A stretch of 64,000 nucleotides of DNA from an uncultured Dermabacteraceae bacterium (GTDB lineage Bacteria > Actinomycetota > Actinomycetes > Actinomycetales > Dermabacteraceae), in assembly GCA_943913905.1 (NCBI GenBank), contig CALTZZ010000001.1:30105-94104 (forward strand). Direction: 5' to 3'. The position numbers and the translations under genes are program-made. The notes beneath the pieces are model-generated. The model was given only the letters and a program-made list of their open reading frames with translations, did no database searches and was not told the origin of the DNA. This document shows, in pieces, positions 50,898-59,739 of the stretch. How positions within the stretch are numbered: the stretch's first letter is position 1; the number at the start of each line of letters is the position of its first letter.

Positions 50898-51956
50898 CTA
50901 CCCGCTAGCTTTCGGCCCGCTAACGGCGCCTTCTTCTTCGGAGTGTGACTCCGGTAGCAGGCTCCGGAGTAGGTCACTCACGGTGATGATTCCGGCAAAA
51001 CGTCCATTACGAGTAACGGCGACAACCTGTTCCCCGGCACCGCGAAGTGTTCCGAGCGCTTCGTGGAGCGGAGTACTGGCATCAAGTTCAAGAATCGGCC
51101 GTGAAAGAGGGCCCACTGGTTCATCACCGCGGAGCGTGAGCGTGTCGCGTACATGCACGAAACGCGGAGTAGCGCCGGGGTCACTCGAGAAATCCACAAG
51201 AATACGAAGATGTCCCGTTTCAACAGCTGCCTCGTGCACTTCTGCAACAGTGCCGGTGCGAGCCACGATTGTCAGTTGCTGATCGGGATCCAAGAGGTCG
51301 GCCACAGTCGTGGACTCGAGGTCAAGGGCCCCGGAAAGCTGCCCGTGCGATCTAGTATCGAGCGTTCCCGATGAGGCGGAATGGTCAACGAGCTGGCGAA
51401 TCGCCTCCGCGTCGTATCCGCCGACACCGGCGCTATCCACGGGAGTAACGCCACTCGCGGACACGAGACGGTTAGCGGCCGCGTTAGCGAAGAGCAGCAC
51501 CGGGCGTACAGACCACACAAAAGCTCGTGCCGGCAAAGCGGTGGCTTTCGCTGATGCTTCCGGATGAGCAATCGCCCATGACTTCGGCGCCATTTCTCCC
51601 ACCACGAGGTGGAGAAAAGTGACGAACAGTAGAGAAAACACGAAAACCGAAGTATCGGCGACAGCAGCCGGTGCTCCGAGCCCAGTAAGGAGAGGTCCGA
51701 GCCACGCATCGACCGCCGGTTTCGTCACGGCGCCAAGGGCGAACGTGCAGATCGTGATACCGAGCTGAGCCCCAGCCAGCATCACGGCGAGCTCATCAAG
51801 CCCGCGAATAGCTGCACGAGCAGACCTGTGAGTGGAAGCTTCCGCTTCAAGACGATGCCGCTTCGCTGCCAACAGCGAAAACTCAATGATCACGAAGAAG
51901 GCGCTGCACACGATCAGCGCGACGGTCGCTGGGATAACAATGAGCGGGTCTTTCAC
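50898..51956 (-). CDS. CorC/HlyC-family CNNM transporter (short form)
   Basis: 352 residues, starting inside the stop of the upstream homologue. N-terminal DUF21 membrane domain (three or four helices, with HRLEAEASTHRSARAAIRGLDELAVMLAGAQLGITICTFALG, in parts), then a CBS pair with DLLRSLLPE at the end. The C-terminal CorC transporter-associated domain is missing. Such proteins export or control Mg/Co ions. The pair with the longer homologue suggests a heterodimer. Confidence 0.88.
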   Translation of the reverse strand: MKDPLIVIPATVALIVCSAFFVIIEFSLLAAKRHRLEAEASTHRSARAAIRGLDELAVMLAGAQLGITICTFALGAVTKPAVDAWLGPLLTGLGAPAAVADTSVFVFSLLFVTFLHLVVGEMAPKSWAIAHPEASAKATALPARAFVWSVRPVLLFANAAANRLVSASGVTPVDSAGVGGYDAEAIRQLVDHSASSGTLDTRSHGQLSGALDLESTTVADLLDPDQQLTIVARTGTVAEVHEAAVETGHLRILVDFSSDPGATPRFVHVRDTLTLRGDEPVGPLSRPILELDASTPLHEALGTLRGAGEQVVAVTRNGRFAGIITVSDLLRSLLPESHSEEEGAVSGPKASG

Positions 51957-53350
51957 TGGTCCTCGCCTCCCGTCTCATCATCGTCCGCGGCGTCTTCCGG
52001 CTCCATGCTGTGAAGCTCAATGGCGAGCTGGTCGGGAACGTTTCGCTCCACGCTCTCCACATCCACGAGAAGGTACCGACCAGGGGCGTCATCTCCGGCT
52101 ACTTCACGAGGATCGGCCGGAAGCTCCACACGAACCTGTTCGTGAGGCTCGGGTAGCCGCTCGATCGTCGCGATCACCAGGCCGGCGACGGTTTCGGCAT
52201 CAACGTCCGGTAGGGGAACCCCAATGGTGCGTTCCAGTTCGTCCAAAGCTATGTCGCCGGACGCCAGCCACCGTCCTTCACCTGTGGAATCGATCGCAGG
52301 AGCTGGTGCATCGTCGTGTTCGTCGGTCAAGTCACCAACGAGTTCTTCCGCAAGGTCTTCGAGTGTGACAACGCCGGCAAAGCCGCCGTACTCATCAATA
52401 ACGCACGCCAGTTCGTCGTTGGCTTCCGTGAGGGCGTCGAGAGCATCGGGCAAAGGCATGAGGGTTGGGACAAGCACTGCGGGGCGCATCAACTCTGTTA
52501 CCGGGGTCTCCGGTGCAAGCCCAGGGTGAGCGAGCACGTCCACGAGGTGCACTACCCCCACAGGTGCGTGCTCGTGTGAGATCACCGGGTAGCGCGTGTG
52601 CCCTCCGGCCATGATCGTGCGTATCGTGCCCACCGTAGTTTCAGGCGCCACCGTATCCACTTGCGACCGAGGCATCATGGCATGCTCTGCATCCCGGTCA
52701 GGAAATTCGATCACACGGTCGATCAACAAAGACAGTTCTCTCGGTAACGAGCCACTGTCTGCGGAATCGAGCACTATTCGATCAAGATCTTCCGCCGTGG
52801 CAGTGGAGTCAACGTCATGAACCGGTTCAATGCGTAACAATCGCAGTAGACCTTCGGCCGCCTTATCGAAGATCCAGATGAGCCACCCGAACGCAAGCAG
52901 GTAGAAGCGCGTTGGCAAAGCGAGTGTCTTCACCAGGGGCATGGGATTGGCGATTGCCAGGTTCTTGGGGTAGAGCTCACCGATGATCATTTGAACCACA
53001 GTGGCCAGGGCTAGCACGCCAAAGGTCGAGGCACCGACCACCACAGCAGGCGGGAGCGCCGTCCCGCCCAAAAGGTCACTCAGTGCCGCTCCCACCATGG
53101 GCTCGGCCACGTACCCTACGAGCAGACCGGTGACTGTAATCCCTAGCTGTGCACCGGAGAGCATGAACGATGTTCGTCGGGTAATGGCGAGTGCGTTTTT
53201 CGCCCCCTGATCGCCGGATTCGGCAGCTGCACGGAGCCGATGACGGTCCACAGACATGAACGCGAATTCTTGCGCCACGAAAAAGCCGTTCGCCGCGATG
53301 ATGGCTACGATCACGAGGCACCCGAGTATGAGGAGAACGACGGAGTTCAT
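51953..53350 (-). CDS. CorC/HlyC-family CNNM transporter (full length)
   Basis: 465 residues from ATG 53350. DUF21 domain at 1-190 (FVAQEFAFMSVDRHRLRAAAESG; SGAQLGITVTGLLVGYVAEP), two CBS motifs at about 210-330 (TVGTIRTIMAGGHTRYPV; ELACVIDEYGGFAGVVTLEDLAEELVG), and the CorC/HlyC transporter-associated domain at about 350-430. An acidic Glu/Asp tail ends it. Related proteins mediate divalent cation efflux. It overlaps the short homologue by 4 bp. Confidence 0.92.
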   Translation of the reverse strand: MNSVVLLILGCLVIVAIIAANGFFVAQEFAFMSVDRHRLRAAAESGDQGAKNALAITRRTSFMLSGAQLGITVTGLLVGYVAEPMVGAALSDLLGGTALPPAVVVGASTFGVLALATVVQMIIGELYPKNLAIANPMPLVKTLALPTRFYLLAFGWLIWIFDKAAEGLLRLLRIEPVHDVDSTATAEDLDRIVLDSADSGSLPRELSLLIDRVIEFPDRDAEHAMMPRSQVDTVAPETTVGTIRTIMAGGHTRYPVISHEHAPVGVVHLVDVLAHPGLAPETPVTELMRPAVLVPTLMPLPDALDALTEANDELACVIDEYGGFAGVVTLEDLAEELVGDLTDEHDDAPAPAIDSTGEGRWLASGDIALDELERTIGVPLPDVDAETVAGLVIATIERLPEPHEQVRVELPADPREVAGDDAPGRYLLVDVESVERNVPDQLAIELHSMEPEDAADDDETGGEDQ

Positions 53351-53624
53351 GAGCCGCCCCTCCCTCTCGCGTTACTAACGCTCCGGCTTAGAAAACTGGC
53401 CAGGGCAGGATCGTGTGACAAGGGCGATGCGGGTGAGAGTCGGCTCATGGAAAGTCGGCACTCCAGGTCATTGGTTCGAAGTCCCACCGGGGCGGTGAGT
53501 GGAGAGTCGAGCCTACACACTCTTTTCGAGTATTCGCTCCGCTTTTCAACCACTTACGCACTGGCACTGCCTCGAGAGACTCGCCGTGCCACCATTGTTT
53601 TGCCACTGTGATAGGACGGTGGGC

Positions 53625-54584
53625 ATGGACTCTCGCAATCGTCGTTCCGTGATCATTTTCGTGGCCCTCGCCTTCGGCCTTTCATGGGCGATTGCTTTGC
53701 CCCTGTGGTTCGGCGGTGGGCTCGGGAGTCCGCTGTTTTCGTTGATTTCGGTCTTGGTCATGTTTACGCCAGCGGTGGCAGCTGGTGCCGTGCTCCTGTC
53801 GGTTGAGCGCCCGGAGCGCCCCATGCGCGCGCTCGGTATATGGCCGTTGAAACCGTGGGGTCGGTTCTTCCTCTATGTGGCCCTCGCAATCATCGTTCCG
53901 ATCGTGCTTGCGTTCATCGCGCTTCCCGTGGGTGCCCTCCTCGGCGTGTACCCCGCCGATTTCACGAATTTCTCCGGGTTCAAAGAAGCACTCGCGGCTC
54001 AATCGTCTGCGGCCGGTGTTCCACAGCCGCCGGTTGACGCAGAGACGCTGGTGCTCCTTCAGCTGGTCAGCATTCCGGTCGCGGCGTTCATCAACCTTCT
54101 GCCCGCGCTGGGTGAAGAGATCGGGTGGCGCGGGTGGCTGCTGCCGAAACTCATGCCGCTCGGCGTAGTGCCGGCACTGCTGATCTCCGGCGTGATCTGG
54201 GGTCTTTGGCACGCCCCACTGGTCCTCCTGGGCTACAACTACCCCTCAGTCCCGGGATGGCTCGGAGTCATCCTCATGGTCGGCATGTGCATCCCGATCG
54301 GTGCAGTCTTTTCCTGGCTCCGCATACGGTCCGAAACGATCTGGCCGCCAGCACTCGCGCACGGCGCGTTCAACGCGTCCGCTGGCGCCTACCTGCTGTT
54401 TTCCCGAGCGGGCGAGCCCATCAACACTGCCCATGCCACGGTCCTCGGCTGGAGCGGCTGGATTGTTCCATTGATCTTCGTGGCCATCCTCCTGGTCACA
54501 CATCAGTTCCGCCCGGCACGGCCGAAGGCGGAAACAACTGAAACAACGGAACCAGGGGCCGCAACCACTCCGCAACAACGCTAG
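53625..54584 (+). CDS. CPBP family intramembrane metalloprotease (second copy)
   Basis: 319 residues from ATG 53625 with AGGACGG upstream. About eight helices. Motifs: GEEIGWRGWLLPK (motif 1, EExxWR), GVIWGLWHAP (motif 2, with His) and AHGAFNASAGA (motif 3, HxxxN). The GLWHAP form is typical of the larger CPBP branch, unlike the copy at 40.9 kb. The Thr/Glu-rich C-terminal 25 residues are disordered. The 270 bp upstream hold no intact gene. Confidence 0.9.
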   Translation: MDSRNRRSVIIFVALAFGLSWAIALPLWFGGGLGSPLFSLISVLVMFTPAVAAGAVLLSVERPERPMRALGIWPLKPWGRFFLYVALAIIVPIVLAFIALPVGALLGVYPADFTNFSGFKEALAAQSSAAGVPQPPVDAETLVLLQLVSIPVAAFINLLPALGEEIGWRGWLLPKLMPLGVVPALLISGVIWGLWHAPLVLLGYNYPSVPGWLGVILMVGMCIPIGAVFSWLRIRSETIWPPALAHGAFNASAGAYLLFSRAGEPINTAHATVLGWSGWIVPLIFVAILLVTHQFRPARPKAETTETTEPGAATTPQQR

Positions 54585-54634
54585 GCACCAGGGACACAAC
54601 CGGCGAGCTAACTGCCAGAGGGGCCGCACCGAGC

Positions 54635-54952
54635 CTAGACCGCTCCCTCGTTCTCCAGCCCCTCTTCCACGACCACTTCCTGCACCGGCTCCACGTCTTT
54701 CACGATGTGCGCAATGTGGCTGATGCTGGCAATCAGTGACCCGTAGACGGGCCAATGGGAGCTGGACTCGCCGTCGGCAAAGGTCGGGACCCGGGCACTC
54801 AACGTGTTCAGCTCGGTGCGGATCGCATCAATGCTCACGTTGGGGTCAGCGAGCGACACGCCAACGTAATGCACCAGGTCAGACCTGCGTTCGCGGAACT
54901 CCTCGTCCCAGTCCTCCCGATGGAGGCTGGCTTCGCGGAGACTGCGAGTCAT
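54635..54952 (-). CDS. C-terminal part of split FUSC/ArAE-type exporter
   Basis: 105 residues, soluble and helical (LREASLHREDWDEEFRER; TELNTLSARVPTFADG; SLIASISHIAHIVKDVE). It starts by an ATGA overlap with the end of the FUSC membrane protein gene. In ArAE-1/DUF939 proteins this kind of helical region normally continues in the same chain, so the two genes look like one protein divided at the overlap. Confidence 0.65.
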   Translation of the reverse strand: MTRSLREASLHREDWDEEFRERRSDLVHYVGVSLADPNVSIDAIRTELNTLSARVPTFADGESSSHWPVYGSLIASISHIAHIVKDVEPVQEVVVEEGLENEGAV

Positions 54953-55782
54953 GTGGCCTCATCAGTGCGGTAGAGAGCCCCTGCATAGTCGAGGCTGTCG
55001 AGCTCCATCGTGTGCGTGGAGCGTCGGTCAGGGCTGAGTCGCGGAATGCGGGTACGGAGGTTCACCTTGCGGCCCTGTTGCGCCCATTCGACCTGAGTGG
55101 TGGCTGCCGATAGGTCCGAGCTGAGCGCGTCGATTTGGTCCAGCCACTGGTTCGCCGCCGCTTCATCCCAACGGTCCTTGAACTTCTCGGAGAGGGCCAC
55201 GAGGAGAGTGCCGATGCGGGCGTTGAGGTCCATTACGTCGCGGGCCGCTTCGCGGTCGTATTTCGGCGGCATCACCACCATGTTCACAACAATGCCGACG
55301 ACCGCGCCAATAGCCACCTCAATACTGCGGCTATCAAGCAGCGGCGCTTGCTCCGCATAGCCCGCGCCGAGCACGAAGATCACCGTGGTTGCAGCATTGA
55401 ATCCCTCCGTGCGCAGCCCCGGCACCTTCGTGATGAGCATGCCCAAAAACAGGGCGAGCGCCAGCGACCACAGCGACACCCCAATAAGGGAGCCGATCAG
55501 ATACGAGAGGCCGACGCCAATCCACGACGCAATCGTGGCCTGAATCCCGTGTTTCAGTGATTTCATGACCGTTGGCATCATGATCATGAGCGCGATCCAC
55601 GGTGCCAAGAACGGGATCTGCGAGTCGAGAATCGACACCGCCAGCCACCAGGCCAGCGTTGCCGCAATCACCGTTTTCACGATGTGAAGAGTGCTCCCCG
55701 TGAACTCCGGGGTTCGAGTCGTATCGCGCAAACCGGTGAGGGTGCGCGATGCTGCACGACGAATATCGGCAGTAGAAAACAT
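54949..55782 (-). CDS. FUSC/aromatic acid exporter family membrane protein (N-terminal part)
   Basis: 277 residues from ATG 55782. Six helices between about 30 and 170, with family features IVKTVIAATLAWWLAVSIL, PFLAPWIALMIMMPTVMKSLKHG and GAVVGIVVNMVVMPPKY (end of the membrane domain), followed by a helical cytoplasmic domain. Such proteins export aromatic acids or related compounds. The stop at 54949 is 4 bp into the next frame; a usual length of about 370 residues would be restored by joining the two. Confidence 0.8.
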   Translation of the reverse strand: MFSTADIRRAASRTLTGLRDTTRTPEFTGSTLHIVKTVIAATLAWWLAVSILDSQIPFLAPWIALMIMMPTVMKSLKHGIQATIASWIGVGLSYLIGSLIGVSLWSLALALFLGMLITKVPGLRTEGFNAATTVIFVLGAGYAEQAPLLDSRSIEVAIGAVVGIVVNMVVMPPKYDREAARDVMDLNARIGTLLVALSEKFKDRWDEAAANQWLDQIDALSSDLSAATTQVEWAQQGRKVNLRTRIPRLSPDRRSTHTMELDSLDYAGALYRTDEAT

Positions 55783-56373
55783 GGCGCCCTCCCTGGTGTT
55801 CCCGCTGGTAGTTCCGCTTTTCCGGCGAACATAGGGACGGTTCCTGGGAATTCAACGATTCGGGCCCTTCCTTTTGCGAGGGTTTTGCTTCCCGGGGGCC
55901 GACGGTTGCTGGCAGCGCACCGTGTCGCGTAACTTCGATTACAACTCAGGTTTCAGGTAACTGTTGGCGCCATGCACGCGATCATGGGCGCATGAACTCC
56001 CCTGCTTCAGCGCTGAGAGTCCTGGCACACCCTCACGGCCGTATGACACGACGGGAAGAGGCGCTTCTTCCGTGAATGCCCCTGCATGAGTGTCAACGTA
56101 GAGGGTGTCATCCTGCACTTCTCCACCGGAAAAGTAGTGGAAACTCTATCGACGAACGAAACCGAGGCAGAGCCCGGTCCCTATGACGAGCTCACCCAGT
56201 TCATCAACGTCAAGATTCTCGGGGCAAGATAGCCCGACCCGGACGCATTAGTGACCGCGTTCCACGATGGCGCCCTCATCGCCGAATTGCGAGCGTTCGA
56301 CACGGCAGACTAACCACACCGGCGGCATTGGCTCACGCCAAAGGACGACACCGCCCCTTGCCCCTACCTTGCG
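55783..56373. other. gene-poor stretch with a decayed small frame
   Basis: No intact gene. At 56086-56313 one frame reads MSVNVEGVILHFSTGKVVET and on to INVKILGAR, a TAG at 56230-56232, then PDPDALVTAFHDGALIAELRAF to TAA 56311-56313. Both halves look protein-like, so this may be the relic of a small gene. The 11-mer GGGGCCGACGG occurs at 55895. The region separates the FUSC gene (leftward) from the AlbA-type gene. Confidence 0.5.
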
Positions 56374-57936
56374 CTACTCCGCCTTACGATACGCACGACT
56401 CCGGCTGCTCGGAGGCGCAGTGGCCACCACGACACCATCAGTCACCAACCCACGCAAGAGCCCCCGCAACGCCGGCAGGCTTTTACCCGTAAGATCAGCA
56501 AGTTCTCGAATAGTGCGTTCTTTCCGCACACTCAAAGCAGCCAAGACAGCTTTTTCGCTCGGTGTGAGGTCGCGTACGCGCTCGCTCTCACCATTGCGAG
56601 AGCCCTGCACCCGAGTGGCACCCCCAGGCACACCTAAGGCGGGCGTAGTCTCCGGCGCTTCGAGTTGTTCCTCTCGCGAGCGGTAGATCTTCACGACAGC
56701 CTGCGTCAACGTCGATGCACTGAAATCAGGCTCGCGCAGGCCGCGCTCACGCATCGCCGCGAGCATGCGGGGGATACCCGACCCCTGATTTTCCGAGACA
56801 GTTCCCGAATCAGTGATGCGGGGTGTTGCAAGAAGCAGTTTCGCAAGCAGAGGATTCCGTGCGTCCGACACCCCACTTGCCGCTTCCTCGAGTGTCACAG
56901 TGCCAGTGAAGCCGCCCGGGTTCGTAACCTCAACGCGGTCAGGAAACACATCCACTTGGACCTGCTGCCCGCGCGAGCGAACACTGTAATCCCGGTGTGT
57001 CACAGCATTAGTGATCGCTTCCCTCAACACATCCTCAGGGATTTCCAACACATCGATCCCCGCAGTCCCCCGCACCTCGCGGGCGCGCCTGAGGTTCTTC
57101 GCCACTGCCTCTACCGCGTCACTCACCATGAGTGGAATCGGCCCCTCACACATCACTCGATCCACAAAACGCACCGTCGGATCCGAAGACTTCTCAACCG
57201 TGGGGTGGACCGCAACATCCACGTACAACTGCGGAAACTCTTGCTGAGGGTATGCCCCCACCACAAGATAACCAGCGAAAGTCACCTGACCCTGCCGGTC
57301 CATGATGCTGAGTCGCGTTAATTGCCCGGCAACATCATCCCGTTCGAGCCCCTCGAATGCACGTGACCCCTGCGCACGCTTGAGCTTGAGAACCCCGGCA
57401 ACGAGCGCTTCCGACAAATCTTCCACGGCAACCCCGGGGACGGCGGTGTCATCTACCGTCTCGGCAATTGACTGCGCATGCATCAGGTACACGGCGTAGT
57501 CACTCATGCGCTGGTCATGGTCATCTACTCTGATAAAGCTGCCGTTTTGCCTCCCCTTGCTCGTGACATAGCACGGGAGCACCAGCCCTTTCGCTTGGCG
57601 GATCGAGTCAATTTCAATCCCCACAATCGAAGCCCCGTCGATGATTGTGCGCACGATGCGGTAGTTCGGGACTGGATCAACTTTGGGATCATTGCTCATC
57701 CCAGACACGAATGCATCGATGATCCGCCCCGAATCAAACCCATCCGCCGGAGCAAACCCGGACTTTTCGTCCAACCCCAACACGATGACGCCGCCGTCAG
57801 TGTTCGCGAATGCCGACACTGAGTCCCATAGCGATTTCGGCAGTGCATGGCCTGCGGCTTTTACTTCCACGCGAGCGTCGTCACTGCCTTGGGCACGTGC
57901 GCGATAGACGTGGTCCCTCACATCATCCTCAGTCAC
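56374..57936 (-). CDS. AlbA/Schlafen-domain ATP-binding regulator with C-terminal winged helix
   Basis: 520 residues from GTG 57936 with GAGG just upstream. N-terminal AlbA_2 domain (VEVKAAGHALPKSLWDSVSAFANTDGG, in parts; LGLDEKSG), then a RecG-like ATP-binding HATPase region with the N-box EAITNAVTHRDYS (near residue 325) and GSGIPRML, and a C-terminal winged helix (LTPSEKAVLAALSVRKERTIRELADLTG, in parts). Such proteins act as transcriptional regulators or in nucleic-acid-related stress and defence; target unknown. Its promoter region holds two palindromes sharing the half-site TCAGTG, implying self-control. Confidence 0.85.
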   Translation of the reverse strand: MTEDDVRDHVYRARAQGSDDARVEVKAAGHALPKSLWDSVSAFANTDGGVIVLGLDEKSGFAPADGFDSGRIIDAFVSGMSNDPKVDPVPNYRIVRTIIDGASIVGIEIDSIRQAKGLVLPCYVTSKGRQNGSFIRVDDHDQRMSDYAVYLMHAQSIAETVDDTAVPGVAVEDLSEALVAGVLKLKRAQGSRAFEGLERDDVAGQLTRLSIMDRQGQVTFAGYLVVGAYPQQEFPQLYVDVAVHPTVEKSSDPTVRFVDRVMCEGPIPLMVSDAVEAVAKNLRRAREVRGTAGIDVLEIPEDVLREAITNAVTHRDYSVRSRGQQVQVDVFPDRVEVTNPGGFTGTVTLEEAASGVSDARNPLLAKLLLATPRITDSGTVSENQGSGIPRMLAAMRERGLREPDFSASTLTQAVVKIYRSREEQLEAPETTPALGVPGGATRVQGSRNGESERVRDLTPSEKAVLAALSVRKERTIRELADLTGKSLPALRGLLRGLVTDGVVVATAPPSSRSRAYRKAE

Positions 57937-57939
57937 GGC

Positions 57940-57958
57940 CTCAGTGTAGAACACTGAG
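57940..57958. promoter_or_regulatory. operator palindrome 1 of AlbA-type gene
   Basis: CTCAGTGT-AGA-ACACTGAG: perfect 8-bp arms, 3-bp spacer, 4 bp before the GTG start at 57936. Additional CTCAGTG/CACTGAG half-sites follow at 57962-57968 and 57985-57991. Confidence 0.7.
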
Positions 57959-58044
57959 CTCCTCAGTGTATAGAGTGAGGGCCGCACTGAGGCCTCACTG
58001 ACTACTCACACATACCTCCTTGCCTGCGCTAATACTTCAGTTTT

Positions 58045-58063
58045 GTCACTGACCCTCAGTGAC
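58045..58063. promoter_or_regulatory. operator palindrome 2 of AlbA-type gene
   Basis: GTCACTGA-CCC-TCAGTGAC: perfect 8-bp arms and a 3-bp spacer, same half-site core as palindrome 1, centred 105 bp upstream of it. Confidence 0.7.
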
Positions 58064-58221
58064 GAATGTGAAGGCTTCACATCGAGCAAAGAGGCAACGA
58101 TCACCCACTCGACGCTAAAGCGACACACACGACCAGCTTTCGCTTCCATGCCGCTTCACTCGCCAAAGACCTCACGGTACTACCCCTAATTCAATGTGAA
58201 CGCACCAAGCCCTTTTCCCGG

Positions 58222-58258
58222 TACAATGCGCACAGTGGGAAATTGAACTCTTTCAATT
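58222..58258 (+). promoter_or_regulatory. promoter elements of nuclease gene
   Basis: TACAAT (58222-58227) is a good -10 hexamer; no good -35 is seen at 17 bp. Just downstream AATTGAA (58241-58247) and TTCAATT (58252-58258) form a perfect 7-bp inverted repeat with a 4-bp spacer, in the position of an operator over the transcription start. Confidence 0.45.
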
Positions 58259-58292
58259 CTGCCCCTCACCCTTCTCGCAGATAGTTCCTCAC

Positions 58293-59615
58293 ATGGCTCA
58301 CTCCCACGAATCTCGTTCGCAATCTCGAAATACTGCTGCCTCGACGTCCGCAGGTCGCGCTGAAGAATCCACAGCGAAAAACAATCTTAAGGCCTGCTCA
58401 GCACTGCTGATTCTTGGGTGGATTGCCTGCATTTTTTGCGGTTGGGCAGTCGGTGCCATAGGCGATGTTCTCGGCGGCGGTACAGAGGGTAGAAGCTATG
58501 CGACCGTATTGCGGGTGGTAGACGGAGACACCGTCGACGTTGAGTTCGAAGGCGCAGAGGAACGCGTCCGACTCCTCAACGTGGATACCCCAGAAACCAA
58601 GCACCCCGATCTGCCGGTGCAGTGCCTGGGACCAGAAGCCACAGAATGGCTGGCTCAGCGCCTCCCCGAGGGCACCCGCGTTGAACTCACATTCGACGAG
58701 GAAAAGCGTGACAAGTACGACCGTCTACTCGCAGGTGTATTTGAAAGCGAGTCGTTGATCAACGCCGAGCTCGCGCGCGAGGGCCTGGGGGCTCCGATGC
58801 TCGTGGAGCCAAATGATCGATTCCTTCCGGAAGTCGAAGCTGCGTGGGGCGAAGCCCGCTCGAACCAGCGCGGCATGTTTGACCCACAGCACGAATGCAC
58901 GATCCCGAGCCAGATCCAGGCAGTTGAACAGCAGCTCACCACGGTGCCAGACGATCCATCCCTGGTGGTCGAGGGATACGGCGCTGCGGAGCTGGCCGCA
59001 CAACACACGCTCGAGAGTCTCGATGTAGAGGACCTGGAGAAATCTCCGCACGCGATCATGGCAACGTCCTTCGGAGCAGAAGCCGTTCGCGAGTGGCACA
59101 CGCAGCTCACAACGCTGAAGCAGCGTGCACATGAAAAGAAAAAGACTGCTGAGCGCAGTCTTCAAAAGCAACAAGTTCCCGCGAGAAAGCCTGCACCGAC
59201 CAAATCGACCCCAACAACGAAGCCTCCTACATCGAAGGCTTCAGAAGAGAAGTCAAAGTCAGAGCGCAACCCAAAGCCCGCTCCGAAGAAGAAAACTGAG
59301 CGCGTACGCGAACAGGCGACGAAACCGAAGCACAAGAAGCCGGTGCAGGCAAAGCCCGAGCGTCGGCACGAGACTCCGAAGAAGCAAAGCCCAAATAGGG
59401 ACACTCCGAAGCCGACCGCACCTAGACCTGCACCGAAGCCCAAGACAAAGCGGGCACCTAAGCCAGAGCAAAAACAAACGAAGCGGCCCGCTAAGAAGAG
59501 CAGTTCGAGCGGATGCGTCCCGTATGGCCCGGTCATTCCCTATGGCGAGGACGGCGGTTACACAGGAAAGCGATACGGAATGCCAGGCGGCAAAGGCTTC
59601 CGGAAGTGCAAGTAA
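58293..59615 (+). CDS. membrane-anchored thermonuclease-like protein with Lys/Pro-rich tail
   Basis: 440 residues. One transmembrane helix at about 35-58 follows a polar 30-residue N-terminus, so the rest is outside. SNase domain at about 68-205: VVDGDT (Asp77-Asp79 region), R93, D98 and E101 of RVRLLNVDTPE, and R144 in KYDRLLAG, a complete catalytic set. Residues 270-400 are an extreme Lys/Pro/Thr-rich segment (repeats of KPAPKKK, TKPKHKKP), followed by a short Gly/Tyr-rich end with two Cys (SGCVPYGP and FRKCK). The basic tail could bind DNA, teichoic acid or the wall. A role in DNA scavenging or defence is inference. Confidence 0.88.
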   Translation: MAHSHESRSQSRNTAASTSAGRAEESTAKNNLKACSALLILGWIACIFCGWAVGAIGDVLGGGTEGRSYATVLRVVDGDTVDVEFEGAEERVRLLNVDTPETKHPDLPVQCLGPEATEWLAQRLPEGTRVELTFDEEKRDKYDRLLAGVFESESLINAELAREGLGAPMLVEPNDRFLPEVEAAWGEARSNQRGMFDPQHECTIPSQIQAVEQQLTTVPDDPSLVVEGYGAAELAAQHTLESLDVEDLEKSPHAIMATSFGAEAVREWHTQLTTLKQRAHEKKKTAERSLQKQQVPARKPAPTKSTPTTKPPTSKASEEKSKSERNPKPAPKKKTERVREQATKPKHKKPVQAKPERRHETPKKQSPNRDTPKPTAPRPAPKPKTKRAPKPEQKQTKRPAKKSSSSGCVPYGPVIPYGEDGGYTGKRYGMPGGKGFRKCK

Positions 59616-59660
59616 GTGCGGCAGCTAGGCAGCCACGCACAGCACTGCCATTGGTGCGCC

Positions 59661-59682
59661 ACCCCGCAGTAACCGGCGGGGT
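59661..59682. terminator. short hairpin between nuclease and MBL hydrolase
   Basis: ACCCCGC ... GCGGGGT, 7-bp perfect stem with an 8-nt loop, about 46 bp after the nuclease stop. No T tract; a weak terminator at best. Confidence 0.35.
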
Positions 59683-59739
59683 CGAGGGATTTGCGAGTCG
59701 GGTCTACGCCTCCGGATACAGGTGCGCGACAATGGAGGC

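Noticed and set aside
53440..53500. T-arm-like sequence GGTTCGAAGTCCCACC
   Set aside because: The T-stem does not pair properly and no acceptor or anticodon stem can be drawn, so it is not a tRNA gene.
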